This document shows, one piece after another, positions 17,016-26,888 of a stretch of DNA of 64,000 nucleotides. The notes under the pieces were generated by a model that saw nothing but the letters and a program-made list of their open reading frames with translations, made no database searches and was not told the DNA's origin. Position numbers and translations under genes: made by a program. Each line of letters opens with the position of its first letter. Position 1 is the stretch's first letter. The DNA comes from Vreelandella neptunia (GTDB lineage: Bacteria; Pseudomonadota; Gammaproteobacteria; Pseudomonadales; Halomonadaceae): contig NZ_JAKVTW010000010.1 in assembly GCF_022489065.1 (NCBI RefSeq), forward strand, positions 89,118 through 153,117. Reading direction: 5' to 3'.

Positions 17016-17711
17016 TTATAGTTCGCGCACAGTCAGGGCTTTGCTTGCTAAGCCATCATGTATGTTCAGCATCCGCTTGAACCACTCATCAACCGGGTCG
17101 CCAGGCTCTACGACGGCCTGTGTCGACACAACATGCGCCCACATCATGCTGCCGAACAGCAGGTAATCCGAGCCGCTTGGCGCATCACCGTCTAAAAATG
17201 CGCTATCACGCAGCAGGTCACGTACCGGTGCCAGCGCCTGTTTTAGCTGCTGCTTACCCTGGTCAGGCTGATGAAACTCTTCTAGCGTGCAACCAAACCG
17301 GGCTTCACGGGTTTCGCGGAAATAGGCGCGGTCATCTGGGTGCACTGCGGCGAATAAATCCATGCCGATAATGCGGAAAAGCGCCGGATTCACGCTGCGC
17401 TCAACGAAGTATTTGAACAGTAAGACCCGCTGATAGCTGATGCCTTCGCCCAGTACAGGTGCCTCAGGATAGGTCTTATCCAGATAGCGCATAATGTCGA
17501 AGCTGTCGGTGACGACTTGATCACCATCGCAGAGCACCGGCACTTTGTCGTAGTCGGCAAACTCCAATGCTTGTTTATCTAGGAATCGCCATGCCACGGT
17601 GGTGAATTCCAAGCCTTTATGAGCAAGCGCCATACGCACGCGCCAGCAGTAAGGTGAGAAACGTAGCCGTTCATCTCGTCCGCACAGGTCATAGAGCTTT
17701 ATTGCCATCAC
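17016..17711 (-). CDS. Glutathione S-transferase family protein, beta-etherase-like
   Basis: A 231-residue GST-fold protein. The thioredoxin-like half has RLRFSPYCWRVRMALAHKGL with a Ser-Pro-Tyr-Cys active-site segment, then YDKVPVLCDGDQVVTDSFDIMRYLD, the glutathione-binding cis-Pro and Ser/Asp elements. The helical C-terminal domain includes FGCTLEEFHQP. The arrangement resembles the LigE/LigF beta-etherase-like group, but the substrate is unknown. It is the second GST in tandem with the YfcG-like gene on the same strand, 113 bases upstream of it. Confidence 0.82.
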   Translation of the reverse strand: MMAIKLYDLCGRDERLRFSPYCWRVRMALAHKGLEFTTVAWRFLDKQALEFADYDKVPVLCDGDQVVTDSFDIMRYLDKTYPEAPVLGEGISYQRVLLFKYFVERSVNPALFRIIGMDLFAAVHPDDRAYFRETREARFGCTLEEFHQPDQGKQQLKQALAPVRDLLRDSAFLDGDAPSGSDYLLFGSMMWAHVVSTQAVVEPGDPVDEWFKRMLNIHDGLASKALTVREL

Positions 17712-18110
17712 TACCGCCTTCTAGTTGAGAATACCGTTGGTAAAAATGCTTGTGATAAGTGCGGATAAAAAGTGGTTAGCAAACCTCTTTACCCGCGTTG
17801 CGTAGCTAAACAATGAGCCCAACAATCTAACCGTGCAAGAGACGCTGCTCTGCACTGTCTATTAGTCTAATGGGCCGGACGATCCCCCAACGTAACAAAA
17901 AGCCTTAAAATCATTTAGAAACAATAAATTAAACAAAAACCATGCACATAAACTTATGTTCAAAACGAGCGTTGCACTGGTAAGACCAATTTTCCAATGT
18001 AGTCATTGCTTAAGCCTAAACGTATCTTTCACATACACCCGACTGGCGACACAAAACCCAGACGGTTATTGCGGAGCATACCAAATCAATAACAAGGGGC
18101 AGTTCCTTCC
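17712..18110. other. Regulatory intergenic region upstream of the lactate/glycolate permease
   Basis: This 399-base region has no supported gene. It contains a GlcC/LldR-type operator at 17978-17988 and an A-rich leader AATAACAA (18088-18095) immediately before the ribosome site. Confidence 0.6.
17978..17988. promoter_or_regulatory. FadR-family operator TGGTAAGACCA upstream of the permease
   Basis: ACTGGTAAGACCAAT matches the GntR/FadR-subfamily consensus TNGTnnnACNA and differs by one core base from the site in the glcC-glcD promoter (32393). A shared regulator, GlcC at 31539, is the simplest reading. Confidence 0.7.
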
Positions 18111-19802
18111 ATGAATGAAACGATACTTGCACTTCTGGCCTTCTTGCCGCTATTGATGGCCGGTATTTTACTCATTGGGTTTAAAATACCGGCCAAGATA
18201 GCGATGCCTCTCGTCTTCCTGACCGCCGCCATTATCGGCTTAACCGCTTGGGATATGTCGTTTAGCCGTGTAGCGGCGTCGACTATCCAAGGCTTGATCC
18301 AAACCGCAGGTCTTCTGTGGATCATCTTTGGCGCCATCTTGCTGCTTAACACCCTTAAGCACTCCGGTGGTATTACCGCTATCCGTAACGGCTTTTCAGG
18401 CATCAGCCCGGACCGCCGTGTGCAGGCGTTGATTGTTGCTTGGCTGTTCGGCTGCTTTATCGAAGGCGCTTCCGGCTTCGGTACGCCAGCGGCGGTTGCA
18501 GCACCATTGATGGTCGCCCTCGGCTTCCCGGCCCTGGCGGCGGTGGTCGTGGGTATGATGATTCAGTCAACGCCCGTTTCCTTCGGTGCGGTGGGTACGC
18601 CTATTGTAGTGGGCGTAGGTAGCGGCGTAGACCGCGCTGGCATTACCGCCCAGCTTGATTCGGTCGGTTCCAGCTGGGATGTGTTCTTCCAGCTCATCAC
18701 CAGCGAAGTGGCGATTACTCACGGTATCGTGGGGATTTTAATGCCGTTGATTCTGGTCACCGTGATGGTGCGCTTCTTTGGCGCCAATAAGTCATGGAAA
18801 GAGGGGCTGTCGATTACCCCCTTCGCTATCTTTACCGGCATCTGCTTTGTCGTGCCTTACATGCTGGTTGGCGTGCTGCTGGGGCCTGAGTTCCCGTCGA
18901 TGATCGGTGCCATGGTGGGTCTGGCGATTGTTGTTCCGGCCGCCAAACGTGGTTTCCTGCTACCTAAAGACACCTGGGATTTCCCGGAAGAGAGCGCCTG
19001 GCCAGACGAGTGGATCGGCAACCTGCAAATCAAGTTGGATGACGTTGTTGGCAGAGCACCGATGTCGACCTTTAAAGGCTGGGTGCCTTACGTGCTGCTG
19101 GCACTCTTCTTGGTGGCTTCACGTACCATTGAGCCTCTGCGTGTCGCGCTGACTTCTATCAACCTCAGCTGGAATAATATCCTCGGCGAAGCGGGCGTTA
19201 GCGGTGGCGTGCAGCCGCTGTATCTGCCGGGCGGCATTATTATTGCCGTGGTTATCATTACCTACTTCCTGCACCGCATGAACCCGCAGAAGATCAGTGC
19301 AGCGGTATCAGAATCTACCAAAACCATTTTTGGCGCAGGCTTCGTATTGATCTTTACCGTGCCAATGGTGCGCATATTGATCAACTCCGGCGTCAATGGT
19401 GCTGACCTAGTCTCGATGCCTGTAATGATGGCCCAGGCGGTCGCTGATAGCGTGGGCGGCATCTATCCGTTCTTTGCTCCCGCGGTCGGGGCGATGGGTG
19501 CCTTCATTGCAGGCTCTAACACGGTCTCTAACCTGATGTTGGCAGAGTTCCAATTCAGCGTTGCTGAAACCCTCGGCCTATCAACTGCCATGATGATTGC
19601 CCTCCAGGCAGTCGGTGCGGCGGCGGGTAACATGATCGCCATTCACAACGTGGTCGCGGCTTCTGCCACGGTGGGCCTGCTCGGCCGGGAAGGGGCGACG
19701 ATCCGTAAAACGATCCTGCCAACGATCTACTACCTCATCTTTACCGGCATCATCGCGCTTATTGCGTTCTACGTGATTGGCGTAACGGATCCGTTAATGT
19801 GA
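18111..19802 (+). CDS. L-lactate/glycolate permease, LctP (LldP/GlcA) family
   Basis: A 563-residue permease of the lactate permease family with about 13 membrane segments, the normal length. Conserved blocks include [29 protein letters not shown] sequence near residue 65, [27 protein letters not shown], and near the C-terminus [18 protein letters not shown]. LldP and GlcA paralogues move lactate and glycolate in symport with protons. The operator upstream is nearly the same as that of the glc operon 14 kb away, which favours glycolate as well as lactate as substrate (inference). Confidence 0.92.
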   Translation: MNETILALLAFLPLLMAGILLIGFKIPAKIAMPLVFLTAAIIGLTAWDMSFSRVAASTIQGLIQTAGLLWIIFGAILLLNTLKHSGGITAIRNGFSGISPDRRVQALIVAWLFGCFIEGASGFGTPAAVAAPLMVALGFPALAAVVVGMMIQSTPVSFGAVGTPIVVGVGSGVDRAGITAQLDSVGSSWDVFFQLITSEVAITHGIVGILMPLILVTVMVRFFGANKSWKEGLSITPFAIFTGICFVVPYMLVGVLLGPEFPSMIGAMVGLAIVVPAAKRGFLLPKDTWDFPEESAWPDEWIGNLQIKLDDVVGRAPMSTFKGWVPYVLLALFLVASRTIEPLRVALTSINLSWNNILGEAGVSGGVQPLYLPGGIIIAVVIITYFLHRMNPQKISAAVSESTKTIFGAGFVLIFTVPMVRILINSGVNGADLVSMPVMMAQAVADSVGGIYPFFAPAVGAMGAFIAGSNTVSNLMLAEFQFSVAETLGLSTAMMIALQAVGAAAGNMIAIHNVVAASATVGLLGREGATIRKTILPTIYYLIFTGIIALIAFYVIGVTDPLM

Positions 19803-19841
19803 CCATGAAGTAGTACTGGCTGTAATAACGATGCTAGAAAC

Positions 19842-19873
19842 GCAAACCCCTAGGCCAAGGCCTGGGGGTTTGC
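19842..19873. terminator. Terminator between lactate/glycolate permease and carbonic anhydrase-like gene
   Basis: Long stem GCAAACCCCTAGGCC / GGCCTGGGGGTTTGC with one G-T wobble and a two-base AA gap, lying between convergent genes. The following TATTTAG is only weakly U-rich on the plus strand. Confidence 0.8.
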
Positions 19874-19896
19874 TATTTAGCACAGCGGGTTTTGCG

Positions 19897-20421
19897 TTAA
19901 TCGATACGCTTTAGCTGCTGACTATGGAGTTTGCCGCGCTCTACGTAGCTTTGAGCATTCTGCTTCAGCCCCGCCACCACTTCCTCGGAAAGCTCCCGCA
20001 CCACCTTGGCCGGCGAGCCAACGATTAACGAGTTGGGCGGAAACACCGCGCCCTCCTTAATAAAGGCACCGGCTCCCACTAGGCTATTCTCACCAATCAC
20101 CGCACCGTTCAGCACTACCGCCTGAATACCGATCAGGCAGCCGTCACCGATGGTGCAGCCATGCAGCATCGCCTGGTGCCCGACCGTAACGCCTTTGCCT
20201 ACCTTGAGCGGAAAACCTGGGTCAGCGTGCAGCACGGCGCCATCCTGAATATTGCTCTCTTCACCTACTTCAAGGTGGTCGGTATCACCGCGCAACACGG
20301 CTTGATACCAAACGCTTGAGCGCGCCTTTAACGTCACCTGGCCGATAACATCCGCCGTTTCCGCAATGTAGACGTCGTCGTGAACCTCTGGGCGATGCTC
20401 GCCGTATTGATAAAGTGCCAC
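19897..20421 (-). CDS. Gamma carbonic anhydrase family protein (YrdA/PaaY-like)
   Basis: A 174-residue left-handed beta-helix protein of hexapeptide repeats. It has the gamma-class features SSVWYQAVLRGDTDHLEVGEESNIQDGAVLHADPGFP and VGHQAMLHGCTIGDGCLIG, with the metal-ligand histidines. Members are carbonic anhydrases or, as PaaY, thioesterases that protect CoA-ester pathways. It starts with GTG at 20421 behind a strong AGGAGG site and lies 34 bases after the FAD/Fe-S dehydrogenase gene, so it is probably the last gene of that operon. A thioesterase or accessory role in the CoA-ester pathway is possible. Confidence 0.88.
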   Translation of the reverse strand: MALYQYGEHRPEVHDDVYIAETADVIGQVTLKARSSVWYQAVLRGDTDHLEVGEESNIQDGAVLHADPGFPLKVGKGVTVGHQAMLHGCTIGDGCLIGIQAVVLNGAVIGENSLVGAGAFIKEGAVFPPNSLIVGSPAKVVRELSEEVVAGLKQNAQSYVERGKLHSQQLKRID

Positions 20422-20455
20422 GTTAACCTCCTGGGTTGTTATTGGTGTTCCGCCT

Positions 20456-23400
20456 TCAGGCTAGCGCCTGTTCCAGCAATCGAGCAACGTGAATCGCTTC
20501 GCGGCCACTTCCATCGTGAATCTGATGGCGACAGCTCGTGCCATCGGCAATCAACACGGCGTTGCTATCCGCTTTTCGAATCGCAGGTAAAAGCGAGAGC
20601 TCCGCCATTTTCAGCGAGGCGTCGTAGTGCTCCGCTTCATAACCGAAGCTACCCGCCATGCCACAGCAGGAGGACTCAATCGTTTCGACGGTGAGATCAG
20701 GAATCCAGCCCAGCACCTGCTCAACCGGGCGCAGCGCATCAAAGGCCTTTTGATGGCAGTGACCATGCAGCAGCGCCCGCTCGTAGTTCAGCGGCTTTAG
20801 TTCGAGAGGAAGCTGATTCTCGGCCCGCGCCTTGACCAGAAACTCCTCAAACAGATAGGCGGAGGCCGATAGCGCCTTCGCTTCCTCACCAAAACCGTAC
20901 TGCAGGAACTCATCGCGCATGCTGAGTAAGCAAGAGGGTTCCAGGCCGACTATCGCCACGCCGCGCTCTACAAACGGCATCAGGTGCTCAAGGGTACGCT
21001 TGGCCTCCGCTTTGGCTTTATCAAACTGCCCGGAAGATAAGTAAGTACGCCCACAGCAGAGCGGCCGTTGGCCCTTGGTCGCATTGAGGTGTACAAGGTA
21101 GCCCGCCGCTTCCAGCACCCGCTTGGCCGCTTTGGCGTTATCACCTTCCATATAGTTATTGAAGGTATCCACAAACAGCAGCACTTCGCGCTCAGAGGTG
21201 ACTGGCTGCCGAGACGCCTCGGCACTAGCGAGGAAATTCCCGTTAAACATCGGCAGCGAGCGCTGGGGCGCCAGCTTTAACGCCTGCTTGATCTGTTTAG
21301 CCAGGAACGGCACCCGCTCAACGCCATTCACCAGTGCAGAAAACTTACTGGCCCAGGGTGCATAGCGCGGCATCTCACCGACCATACGATCACGCAGCGA
21401 TAAACCTTTGACACGGGCGCGGGCGGTACGCGCCTCTATCTTGAATTTGGCCATATCGACGCCGGTGGGGCAGTCACGCTTGCAGCCTTTGCAGGAGACG
21501 CAGAGATCCAGCGCTTCTTTGACATCGTCGCTGGCCAGCCCTTCATTGCCCAACTGCCCCGAAAGCACCAAGCGCAAGGTGTTAGCGCGCCCGCGAGTTA
21601 GGTGCTGCTCATCTTTCGTTACACGGAAACTCGGACACATGGTACCTGCATCAAACTTACGGCAGTGACCATTGTTGTTACACATCTCCACCGCCATGGC
21701 CAAGCCATGGGTGGCATCACCGCCGGAACCTGGCGCGGTTTGCTCGCCCGTTAACGGGTCGCGCTTCACATTCCAGGCGGACCAATCGAACACCGGGGTA
21801 AGCGGGATGGTGGTATAACTCGTCGGAAAACGAAAATAGCGCTCGTCATCCATTTTGGGGGTATCGACAATTTTGCCGGGGTTGAACAGGTTTTCAGGGT
21901 CAAACAACTGCTTTATTTCGCGGAAGGCATTGTTGACCGTTTCGCCAAACTGCCACGCCACCCACTCACCACGGCAGATACCGTCGCCATGTTCGCCGGA
22001 GTAAGCGCCTTTATATTCGCGGACTAATGAGGACGCCAGCTCGGCGATTTCGCGCATTTTTTCGGCGCCATCCCGGCGCATATCGAGGATTGGCCGCACG
22101 TGCAGCGTGCCAACGCCTGCGTGGGCGTACCAGGTACCCTCCGTGCCGTAGCGGTTGAAAACCTCGGTAAGTTTGTCGGTGTACTCGGCCAGGTGCTCAA
22201 GCGGTACCGCGCAGTCTTCGATAAACGAGACCGGTTTACCGTCGCCCTTCATGCTCATCATGATGTTGAGCCCAGCCTTGCGCACGTTCCACAACGCTTT
22301 CTGCTCAGCGGCCTCGGGCATATCCACTACGCTGCCCGGCAGACCTAAATCACCCATCAATTCATTTAGGCCACGCAGCGCCTCAAGCTGCGCTGCGTGG
22401 TCGTGACCGGCAAACTCCACCAGCAAAATCGCTTCCGGCTTGCCAATCAGTGCCTTCTCAATCACCGGGCGGAACGCTGGGTTCTCCAGCGACAGCTCGA
22501 TCATGGTGCGGTCAACAAGCTCCACCGCTGTGGGGCCCAGTTTGACGATATGCTGGGTGAAATCCATCGCCTGATAGAAGGTCGGGAAGTTCACCACGCC
22601 CAGCACCTTCTGCTCGGGCAGCGGTGACAGCCTGAGCTTAATACGCTGGCTGACACCCAGCGTGCCTTCCGAGCCCACCAGTAGATGGGCCAGATTGGCG
22701 CGGTGGTCTGGGTCGTAGGGCATCGGGTTCTGGCAATCGAACAGATCCAGATTGTAACCACCGACCCGCCGCAATACCTTGGGAAAGTGATCACGAATTT
22801 CAGGGCCTACCCGCTCCGCAATCGCCCTCACTTGTTGGGCAAGGCGCTGCTCTCGCGAGCCCTCTGCGAAGGTGTCAACGAAACCAAAACTCGCCGCGCT
22901 GCCGTCGGCCAATAGTGCGTCCACGCCCAGCACGTTATGCACCATGTTGCCGTAGAAGATCGAACGCGACCCGCAGGAATTATTGCCTGCCATACCGCCG
23001 ATGGTGCACTGGGCGCTGGTAGAAACGTCGACCGGATACCAGAGCCCGTGGGGCTTAAGCCATGCGTTGAGATGATCAAGCACCATGCCTGGTTCGACCA
23101 CTACAGTGCGCGCCTCGGCATCGAACTCAACGATTTCGTTAAGCCAGCGTGTGGTGTCGATCACCAGGGCTTCACCGACGGTTTGGCCACACTGGCTAGT
23201 GCCCGCGCCCCGGGCCAAGATCGGCACCTTGGCATCACGGGCGATATCCAGGGCGATTTTAAGGTCTTCCTGATGACGTGGAATCACCACGCCTACCGGG
23301 GTCACCTGATAAATCGAGGCATCGGTTGAATAGCGCCCCCGAGTGGCCCGATCAAACAGCACCTCTCCCGCCATTTCTCGGGATAACCGCTCGGCGAATT

Positions 23401-23458
23401 CGCCGAGCGGTTTAATCTTGGCATCACGGGACGGGTATTGGTTCGTCAGAGACGTCAT
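20456..23458 (-). CDS. FAD/Fe-S D-2-hydroxyacid dehydrogenase, YdiJ/Dld-II type
   Basis: A 1000-residue fusion of an FAD-linked oxidase and an Fe-S oxidoreductase. The FAD-binding PCMH domain has ARGAGTSQCGQTVGEALV and GMAGNNSCGSRSIFYGNM; the C-terminal FAD-oxidase domain has the SGEHGDGICRGEW motif. The 4Fe-4S motif CVSCKGCKRDCPTGV is near residue 660, and two CCG-domain motifs (LCCGRTYLS and SSCCGMAGSFG) follow. YdiJ is a D-2-hydroxyglutarate dehydrogenase, and similar proteins next to lactate permeases oxidise D-lactate. Here it is 18 bases after an aminotransferase gene in a minus-strand catabolic operon; substrate is open. Confidence 0.9.
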   Translation of the reverse strand: MTSLTNQYPSRDAKIKPLGEFAERLSREMAGEVLFDRATRGRYSTDASIYQVTPVGVVIPRHQEDLKIALDIARDAKVPILARGAGTSQCGQTVGEALVIDTTRWLNEIVEFDAEARTVVVEPGMVLDHLNAWLKPHGLWYPVDVSTSAQCTIGGMAGNNSCGSRSIFYGNMVHNVLGVDALLADGSAASFGFVDTFAEGSREQRLAQQVRAIAERVGPEIRDHFPKVLRRVGGYNLDLFDCQNPMPYDPDHRANLAHLLVGSEGTLGVSQRIKLRLSPLPEQKVLGVVNFPTFYQAMDFTQHIVKLGPTAVELVDRTMIELSLENPAFRPVIEKALIGKPEAILLVEFAGHDHAAQLEALRGLNELMGDLGLPGSVVDMPEAAEQKALWNVRKAGLNIMMSMKGDGKPVSFIEDCAVPLEHLAEYTDKLTEVFNRYGTEGTWYAHAGVGTLHVRPILDMRRDGAEKMREIAELASSLVREYKGAYSGEHGDGICRGEWVAWQFGETVNNAFREIKQLFDPENLFNPGKIVDTPKMDDERYFRFPTSYTTIPLTPVFDWSAWNVKRDPLTGEQTAPGSGGDATHGLAMAVEMCNNNGHCRKFDAGTMCPSFRVTKDEQHLTRGRANTLRLVLSGQLGNEGLASDDVKEALDLCVSCKGCKRDCPTGVDMAKFKIEARTARARVKGLSLRDRMVGEMPRYAPWASKFSALVNGVERVPFLAKQIKQALKLAPQRSLPMFNGNFLASAEASRQPVTSEREVLLFVDTFNNYMEGDNAKAAKRVLEAAGYLVHLNATKGQRPLCCGRTYLSSGQFDKAKAEAKRTLEHLMPFVERGVAIVGLEPSCLLSMRDEFLQYGFGEEAKALSASAYLFEEFLVKARAENQLPLELKPLNYERALLHGHCHQKAFDALRPVEQVLGWIPDLTVETIESSCCGMAGSFGYEAEHYDASLKMAELSLLPAIRKADSNAVLIADGTSCRHQIHDGSGREAIHVARLLEQALA

Positions 23459-23476
23459 GTGGCTCTCCCCCGTCGT

Positions 23477-24688
23477 TTAGCGCTCGCTTGGGTTAAGCGG
23501 GTTAGCCCCAAAGTAGTCCAGCGCTGCTGTCACGCCACTGCCTTTGAGATTAACGCCGGATAGTTTCATGCCCGCCTCACAGCCGCCCAAGGTGGCAATC
23601 AGCGTTAAATCGTTGCAGTCGCCCAAGTGGCCAATACGGAACATCTTGCCCTTGGCCTTACCCAGCCCCATGCCTAATGAAAGGTCAAAACGCTCATAGA
23701 TAATCTTGCGCACCGCATCCGCATCGACGCCTTCGGGCATCACCACGCCGGTCAGCACCGGCGAGTAAACGGAGGGATCTAAACACTGGATCTCAAGACC
23801 CCACGCCTCTACCGCCGCGCGGATGCCAGCGGCCCAGCGTTGGTGGCGAGCCAGCACGTTGTCCATGCCCTCATCCAGCAGCATATCCAGCGCTTCATTC
23901 AGGCCATAGAGCAGGTTGGTGCTGGGCGTGTAGGGCCAGTAGCCGTTCTTGTTGGCTTCGAGAATTTCATCCCAGGCCCAGAAGCTTTTGGGTAGTTTTG
24001 ATTGTTTGCTGGCTTCAATCGCTTTTGGCGACAGCGCATTAAAGCTAATGCCGGGAGGCAGCATCAAGCCTTTCTGCGAGCCAGAGACGGTGACATCCAC
24101 GCCCCACTCATCATGGCGGTAGTCGGCGCTGGCCAAGCCGGAAATGGTATCGACAATCAACAGCGCGGGGTGGCCCGCCGCATCGATGGCTTTGCGCACG
24201 GCAGCGATGTCGCTGGTAACGCCAGTAGAGGTCTCGTTATGCACCACACAGACCGCTTTAAGCTCGTGGTTGGTGTCCTCTTTCAGGCGCGCTTCGATCA
24301 TGTCGGCCTGAACACCATGGCGCCAGCCTTCATAGCCCGGCAGCCCCAGAAACTCAGGCTGTACGTCCAAACGCAGGGCCATTTTGTGCCATAGCGTGGC
24401 GAAGTGGCCGGTCTCAAACATCAGTACCCGATCACCTGGTGACATGGTATTGGCCAGCGCCGCTTCCCAGGCACCGGTACCGGACGCCGGGTAGATAATC
24501 ACCGGGTTCTCGGTTTTGAAGATTTTTTGAATCTTGCTCAGTAGCTCAAGCCCTAATGCACCAAACTCAGGCCCGCGGTGGTCGATCGTGGGCAGGCTCA
24601 TCGCCCGTAAAATACGGTCTGGCACCGGCGAGGGGCCAGGAATCTGCAAAAAGTGACGGCCGGACGGATGAAAATTAAGCTTTAACAT
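23477..24688 (-). CDS. Class V aminotransferase, serine--glyoxylate aminotransferase type
   Basis: A 403-residue PLP enzyme of fold type I class V. It begins GRHFLQIPGPSPVPDRILRAM, typical of serine-glyoxylate and alanine-glyoxylate aminotransferases. The PLP lysine lies in VTVSGSQKGLMLPPG (about residue 201), with preceding LIVDTISGLASADYRHDEW. These enzymes convert glyoxylate to glycine with serine or alanine as donor. Location beside the FAD/Fe-S dehydrogenase and close to glycolate oxidase genes fits glyoxylate disposal. An ACAACAACAAA motif lies just before its ribosome site. Confidence 0.9.
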   Translation of the reverse strand: MLKLNFHPSGRHFLQIPGPSPVPDRILRAMSLPTIDHRGPEFGALGLELLSKIQKIFKTENPVIIYPASGTGAWEAALANTMSPGDRVLMFETGHFATLWHKMALRLDVQPEFLGLPGYEGWRHGVQADMIEARLKEDTNHELKAVCVVHNETSTGVTSDIAAVRKAIDAAGHPALLIVDTISGLASADYRHDEWGVDVTVSGSQKGLMLPPGISFNALSPKAIEASKQSKLPKSFWAWDEILEANKNGYWPYTPSTNLLYGLNEALDMLLDEGMDNVLARHQRWAAGIRAAVEAWGLEIQCLDPSVYSPVLTGVVMPEGVDADAVRKIIYERFDLSLGMGLGKAKGKMFRIGHLGDCNDLTLIATLGGCEAGMKLSGVNLKGSGVTAALDYFGANPLNPSER

Positions 24689-24701
24689 GATGAGGTTCCT
24701 G

Positions 24702-24712
24702 TTTGTTGTTGT
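24702..24712 (-). promoter_or_regulatory. ACAACAACAAA leader motif before the class V aminotransferase
   Basis: On the coding strand ACAACAACAAA lies directly upstream of AGGAACC, about 14 bases before the ATG. It matches the AAnAAnAA catabolite activity motif bound by Hfq/Crc in pseudomonads; whether this organism uses it is inference. Confidence 0.5.
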
Positions 24713-24788
24713 CAGGCTAAACGTTGGCTCTGCCGATTAGCGTTATTCAAAATGGATAATGAATGCAATTACTCACATCAAAAAAGCG

Positions 24789-25976
24789 CTATTTGATACA
24801 TCCTTCAGCACGTAACGCATCAAGCTCATCGCCAGAGAAGCCTAAGCTGTCGAGCACTTCATCGGTGTGCTGGGCAAAGAGCGGCGCCGGGCTGCGGATT
24901 TGCGACGGTGTCTCTGAGAATTTGCTCGGAAACCCGATGGTTTTCATTTTGCCGATAACGGGATGCTCCATCTCTTGCACCATACCGCGCGCTAAGTAGT
25001 GCTCATCCTGCATCGCCTGGGCGAAGTCGTTGATTGGCCCGGCGGGCACGCCAGCGCTGTCACACAGTGCTAACCACTCATCGACGCTTTTATCCGCCAT
25101 TAGCTCTTCCAGCAGCGCTTCCAGCGCCTCAACGTTCCGGCCACGGTCTTGGTTTGTGATAAAGCGTGGGTCTTGCATAAGCTCTTCGCGCTTTAGTACA
25201 TCCTGACAGAAGCGCTCCCAGGTGCGCTGGTTGGCACAGCCAAGCATCAAGAACCCATCGCTGGCTTTAACGGCCTGATAAGGCGCGGAAACGCGGTGGC
25301 GCCAGCCCGTAGGCCCCGGCACGGTACCTTCAGAGAAGTAAGCCGCCGCCTCCCAGGTAAACCAGGGCAGGCCGCATTCGGTGATTGCGATATCAATGTG
25401 TTGGCCAGCGCCGGTTTTCATCTTGTGGATACAGGCCGCTAGAATCGAGTAGACCGCCGTCAGCCCTCCGCCAATATCGTAAACCGCAATACCGGTTTTC
25501 AGCGGACGCTTACCCTCCTCCCCGGTCATCGACATCAGACCTGTCATACCCTGAGCGACCAGGTCGAAGCCCCCTTTATGACTATACGGCCCGGTTTGGC
25601 CATAGCCAGAAATAGAGCAGTAAACGATGCCAGGGTTGATCGCTTTGATGGTGTCGTAATCGATCTCCAGCGACTTGGTCACCCCAGGTCGGTAGTTCTC
25701 AACGATGACATCCGCATCAGCGGCCAAGCGGTAGAAGATTTGCCGCGCCCGTTCGTCTTTAAGGTTCAGCGAGATACTTTTTTTGTTGCGGTTAATCTGT
25801 GAAAAGCAGGTCGATTCGCCATTCACGTAAGGCCCCATTTGGCGGCTATCGTCTCCGCCATTGAGCTTCTCGACCTTGATAACTTCAGCGCCCATATCGG
25901 CCAGCACCATGGTGCAGTAGGGGCCAGCCATAATTTGAGACACATCCAGCACTTTTATATCTTGTAGGGGAAGCAT
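24789..25976 (-). CDS. CaiB/BaiF family (class III) CoA transferase
   Basis: A 395-residue family III CoA transferase. It starts LPLQDIKVLDVSQIMAGPYC, has DMGAEVIKVEKLNGGDDSR, SQINRNKKSISLNLKDE and the catalytic-Asp block GGFDLVAQGMTGLMSMTGE around residue 140. The conserved C-terminal GLPSKF-like IGFPSKFSETP is present. Such enzymes move CoA between carboxylic acids by a ping-pong mechanism with an Asp anhydride. It lies between a crotonase-fold gene and the aminotransferase gene and downstream of a TRAP transporter, so it probably activates the imported acid (inference). Confidence 0.9.
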   Translation of the reverse strand: MLPLQDIKVLDVSQIMAGPYCTMVLADMGAEVIKVEKLNGGDDSRQMGPYVNGESTCFSQINRNKKSISLNLKDERARQIFYRLAADADVIVENYRPGVTKSLEIDYDTIKAINPGIVYCSISGYGQTGPYSHKGGFDLVAQGMTGLMSMTGEEGKRPLKTGIAVYDIGGGLTAVYSILAACIHKMKTGAGQHIDIAITECGLPWFTWEAAAYFSEGTVPGPTGWRHRVSAPYQAVKASDGFLMLGCANQRTWERFCQDVLKREELMQDPRFITNQDRGRNVEALEALLEELMADKSVDEWLALCDSAGVPAGPINDFAQAMQDEHYLARGMVQEMEHPVIGKMKTIGFPSKFSETPSQIRSPAPLFAQHTDEVLDSLGFSGDELDALRAEGCIK

Positions 25977-26017
25977 GCGCTCTCCTCCTAAGTAGAAGTT
26001 TTAAACGCTGTCCAACG

Positions 26018-26824
26018 TTAGTGGCCAGACCACTCAAAGGGCGTTTTATTGACAAATTTATCCACCGCCGCGGCGAAATCTCGGCTCATATAGCAGGTGG
26101 TTACCCAATCGTCGCTGGCATCGGCTGGAAGACGGCGCTGCTCTATCGCTCTGCCAATCAGTGCCTTACTGGCCTGCAGCGTCAATGGCGCTCGCTTGGC
26201 AAAGGCTTCTGCCAGCGTGGCCACTTCTTCGTAAATTGCATCAGCGTCAAACAGCTGATTGACCAAACCTGTAGCTTGAGCTTCGTCCGCGCCGAACAGG
26301 CGCGCCATCATCAGCGCTTCTTTGGTGCGGGCAACGCCAAGCATGTCGATCATGCGTGAAACGTTATTAATCGAAAGCGTATTACCCAGCGTTTTGGCAA
26401 TCGGCACGCCAAACTTCATCGTTGGGGTGGCGTAGCGAAAGTCGCACACCAGCGCCAGTGCGGCACCGCCACCGACACAGGCACCTTCAATCAGCGCCAG
26501 GGTTGGCTTGGGAAAGGCTTCCAATTTGCCTACTACGCGGTCAATGCGTCGTTCGTAGCCAATCGCGTCTTCTGGCTTACTAAAGCCTGAAAATTGGCTG
26601 ATGTCGGTACCGGCGACAAAGGCTTCACCGCCAACGCCGTGAAGCACTACGGCATACACAGTGTCATCCTCGGCCAACTGGTCGCAGTGCTTTTCCAGGG
26701 CGTCGTACATCTCCCAGGTCATCGCATTGCGACTCTGGGGCCGGTTAAAACCAATCCAGGCCACGCCATTGCGAACGGAAAACGTGACGCTCTGGGCAGG
26801 CTGTGATTCGTCAAGATGGCTCAT
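26018..26824 (-). CDS. Crotonase-fold (enoyl-CoA hydratase/isomerase family) protein lacking both hydratase glutamates
   Basis: A 268-residue crotonase-superfamily protein. The CoA-binding and oxyanion-hole features are clear: AWIGFNRPQSRNAMTWEMYDAL-type start, AFVAGTDISQF and IEGACVGGGAALALVCDFRYA. The two Glu of true hydratases are missing: GGG-CE-L is GGG-AA-L, and PE of the next strand is VPIAK. It may therefore be an isomerase, hydrolase, decarboxylase or lyase. ATG 26824 is preferred, with AGGAG six bases upstream. It is between the TRAP genes and the CoA transferase. Confidence 0.85.
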   Translation of the reverse strand: MSHLDESQPAQSVTFSVRNGVAWIGFNRPQSRNAMTWEMYDALEKHCDQLAEDDTVYAVVLHGVGGEAFVAGTDISQFSGFSKPEDAIGYERRIDRVVGKLEAFPKPTLALIEGACVGGGAALALVCDFRYATPTMKFGVPIAKTLGNTLSINNVSRMIDMLGVARTKEALMMARLFGADEAQATGLVNQLFDADAIYEEVATLAEAFAKRAPLTLQASKALIGRAIEQRRLPADASDDWVTTCYMSRDFAAAVDKFVNKTPFEWSGH

Positions 26825-26846
26825 GTTCGTCTCCTGTTTGGGCATG

Positions 26847-26871
26847 GTGCCGGGCTAATAACACCCGGCAA
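26847..26871 (-). terminator. Weak hairpin between TRAP permease and crotonase genes
   Basis: TGCCGGG ... CCCGGCA forms a 7-bp stem in the short gap after dctM, without a T-run. It may act as a processing or attenuation hairpin inside an operon rather than a full terminator. Confidence 0.35.
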
Positions 26872-26888
26872 CCAGCGCATATACGTGC

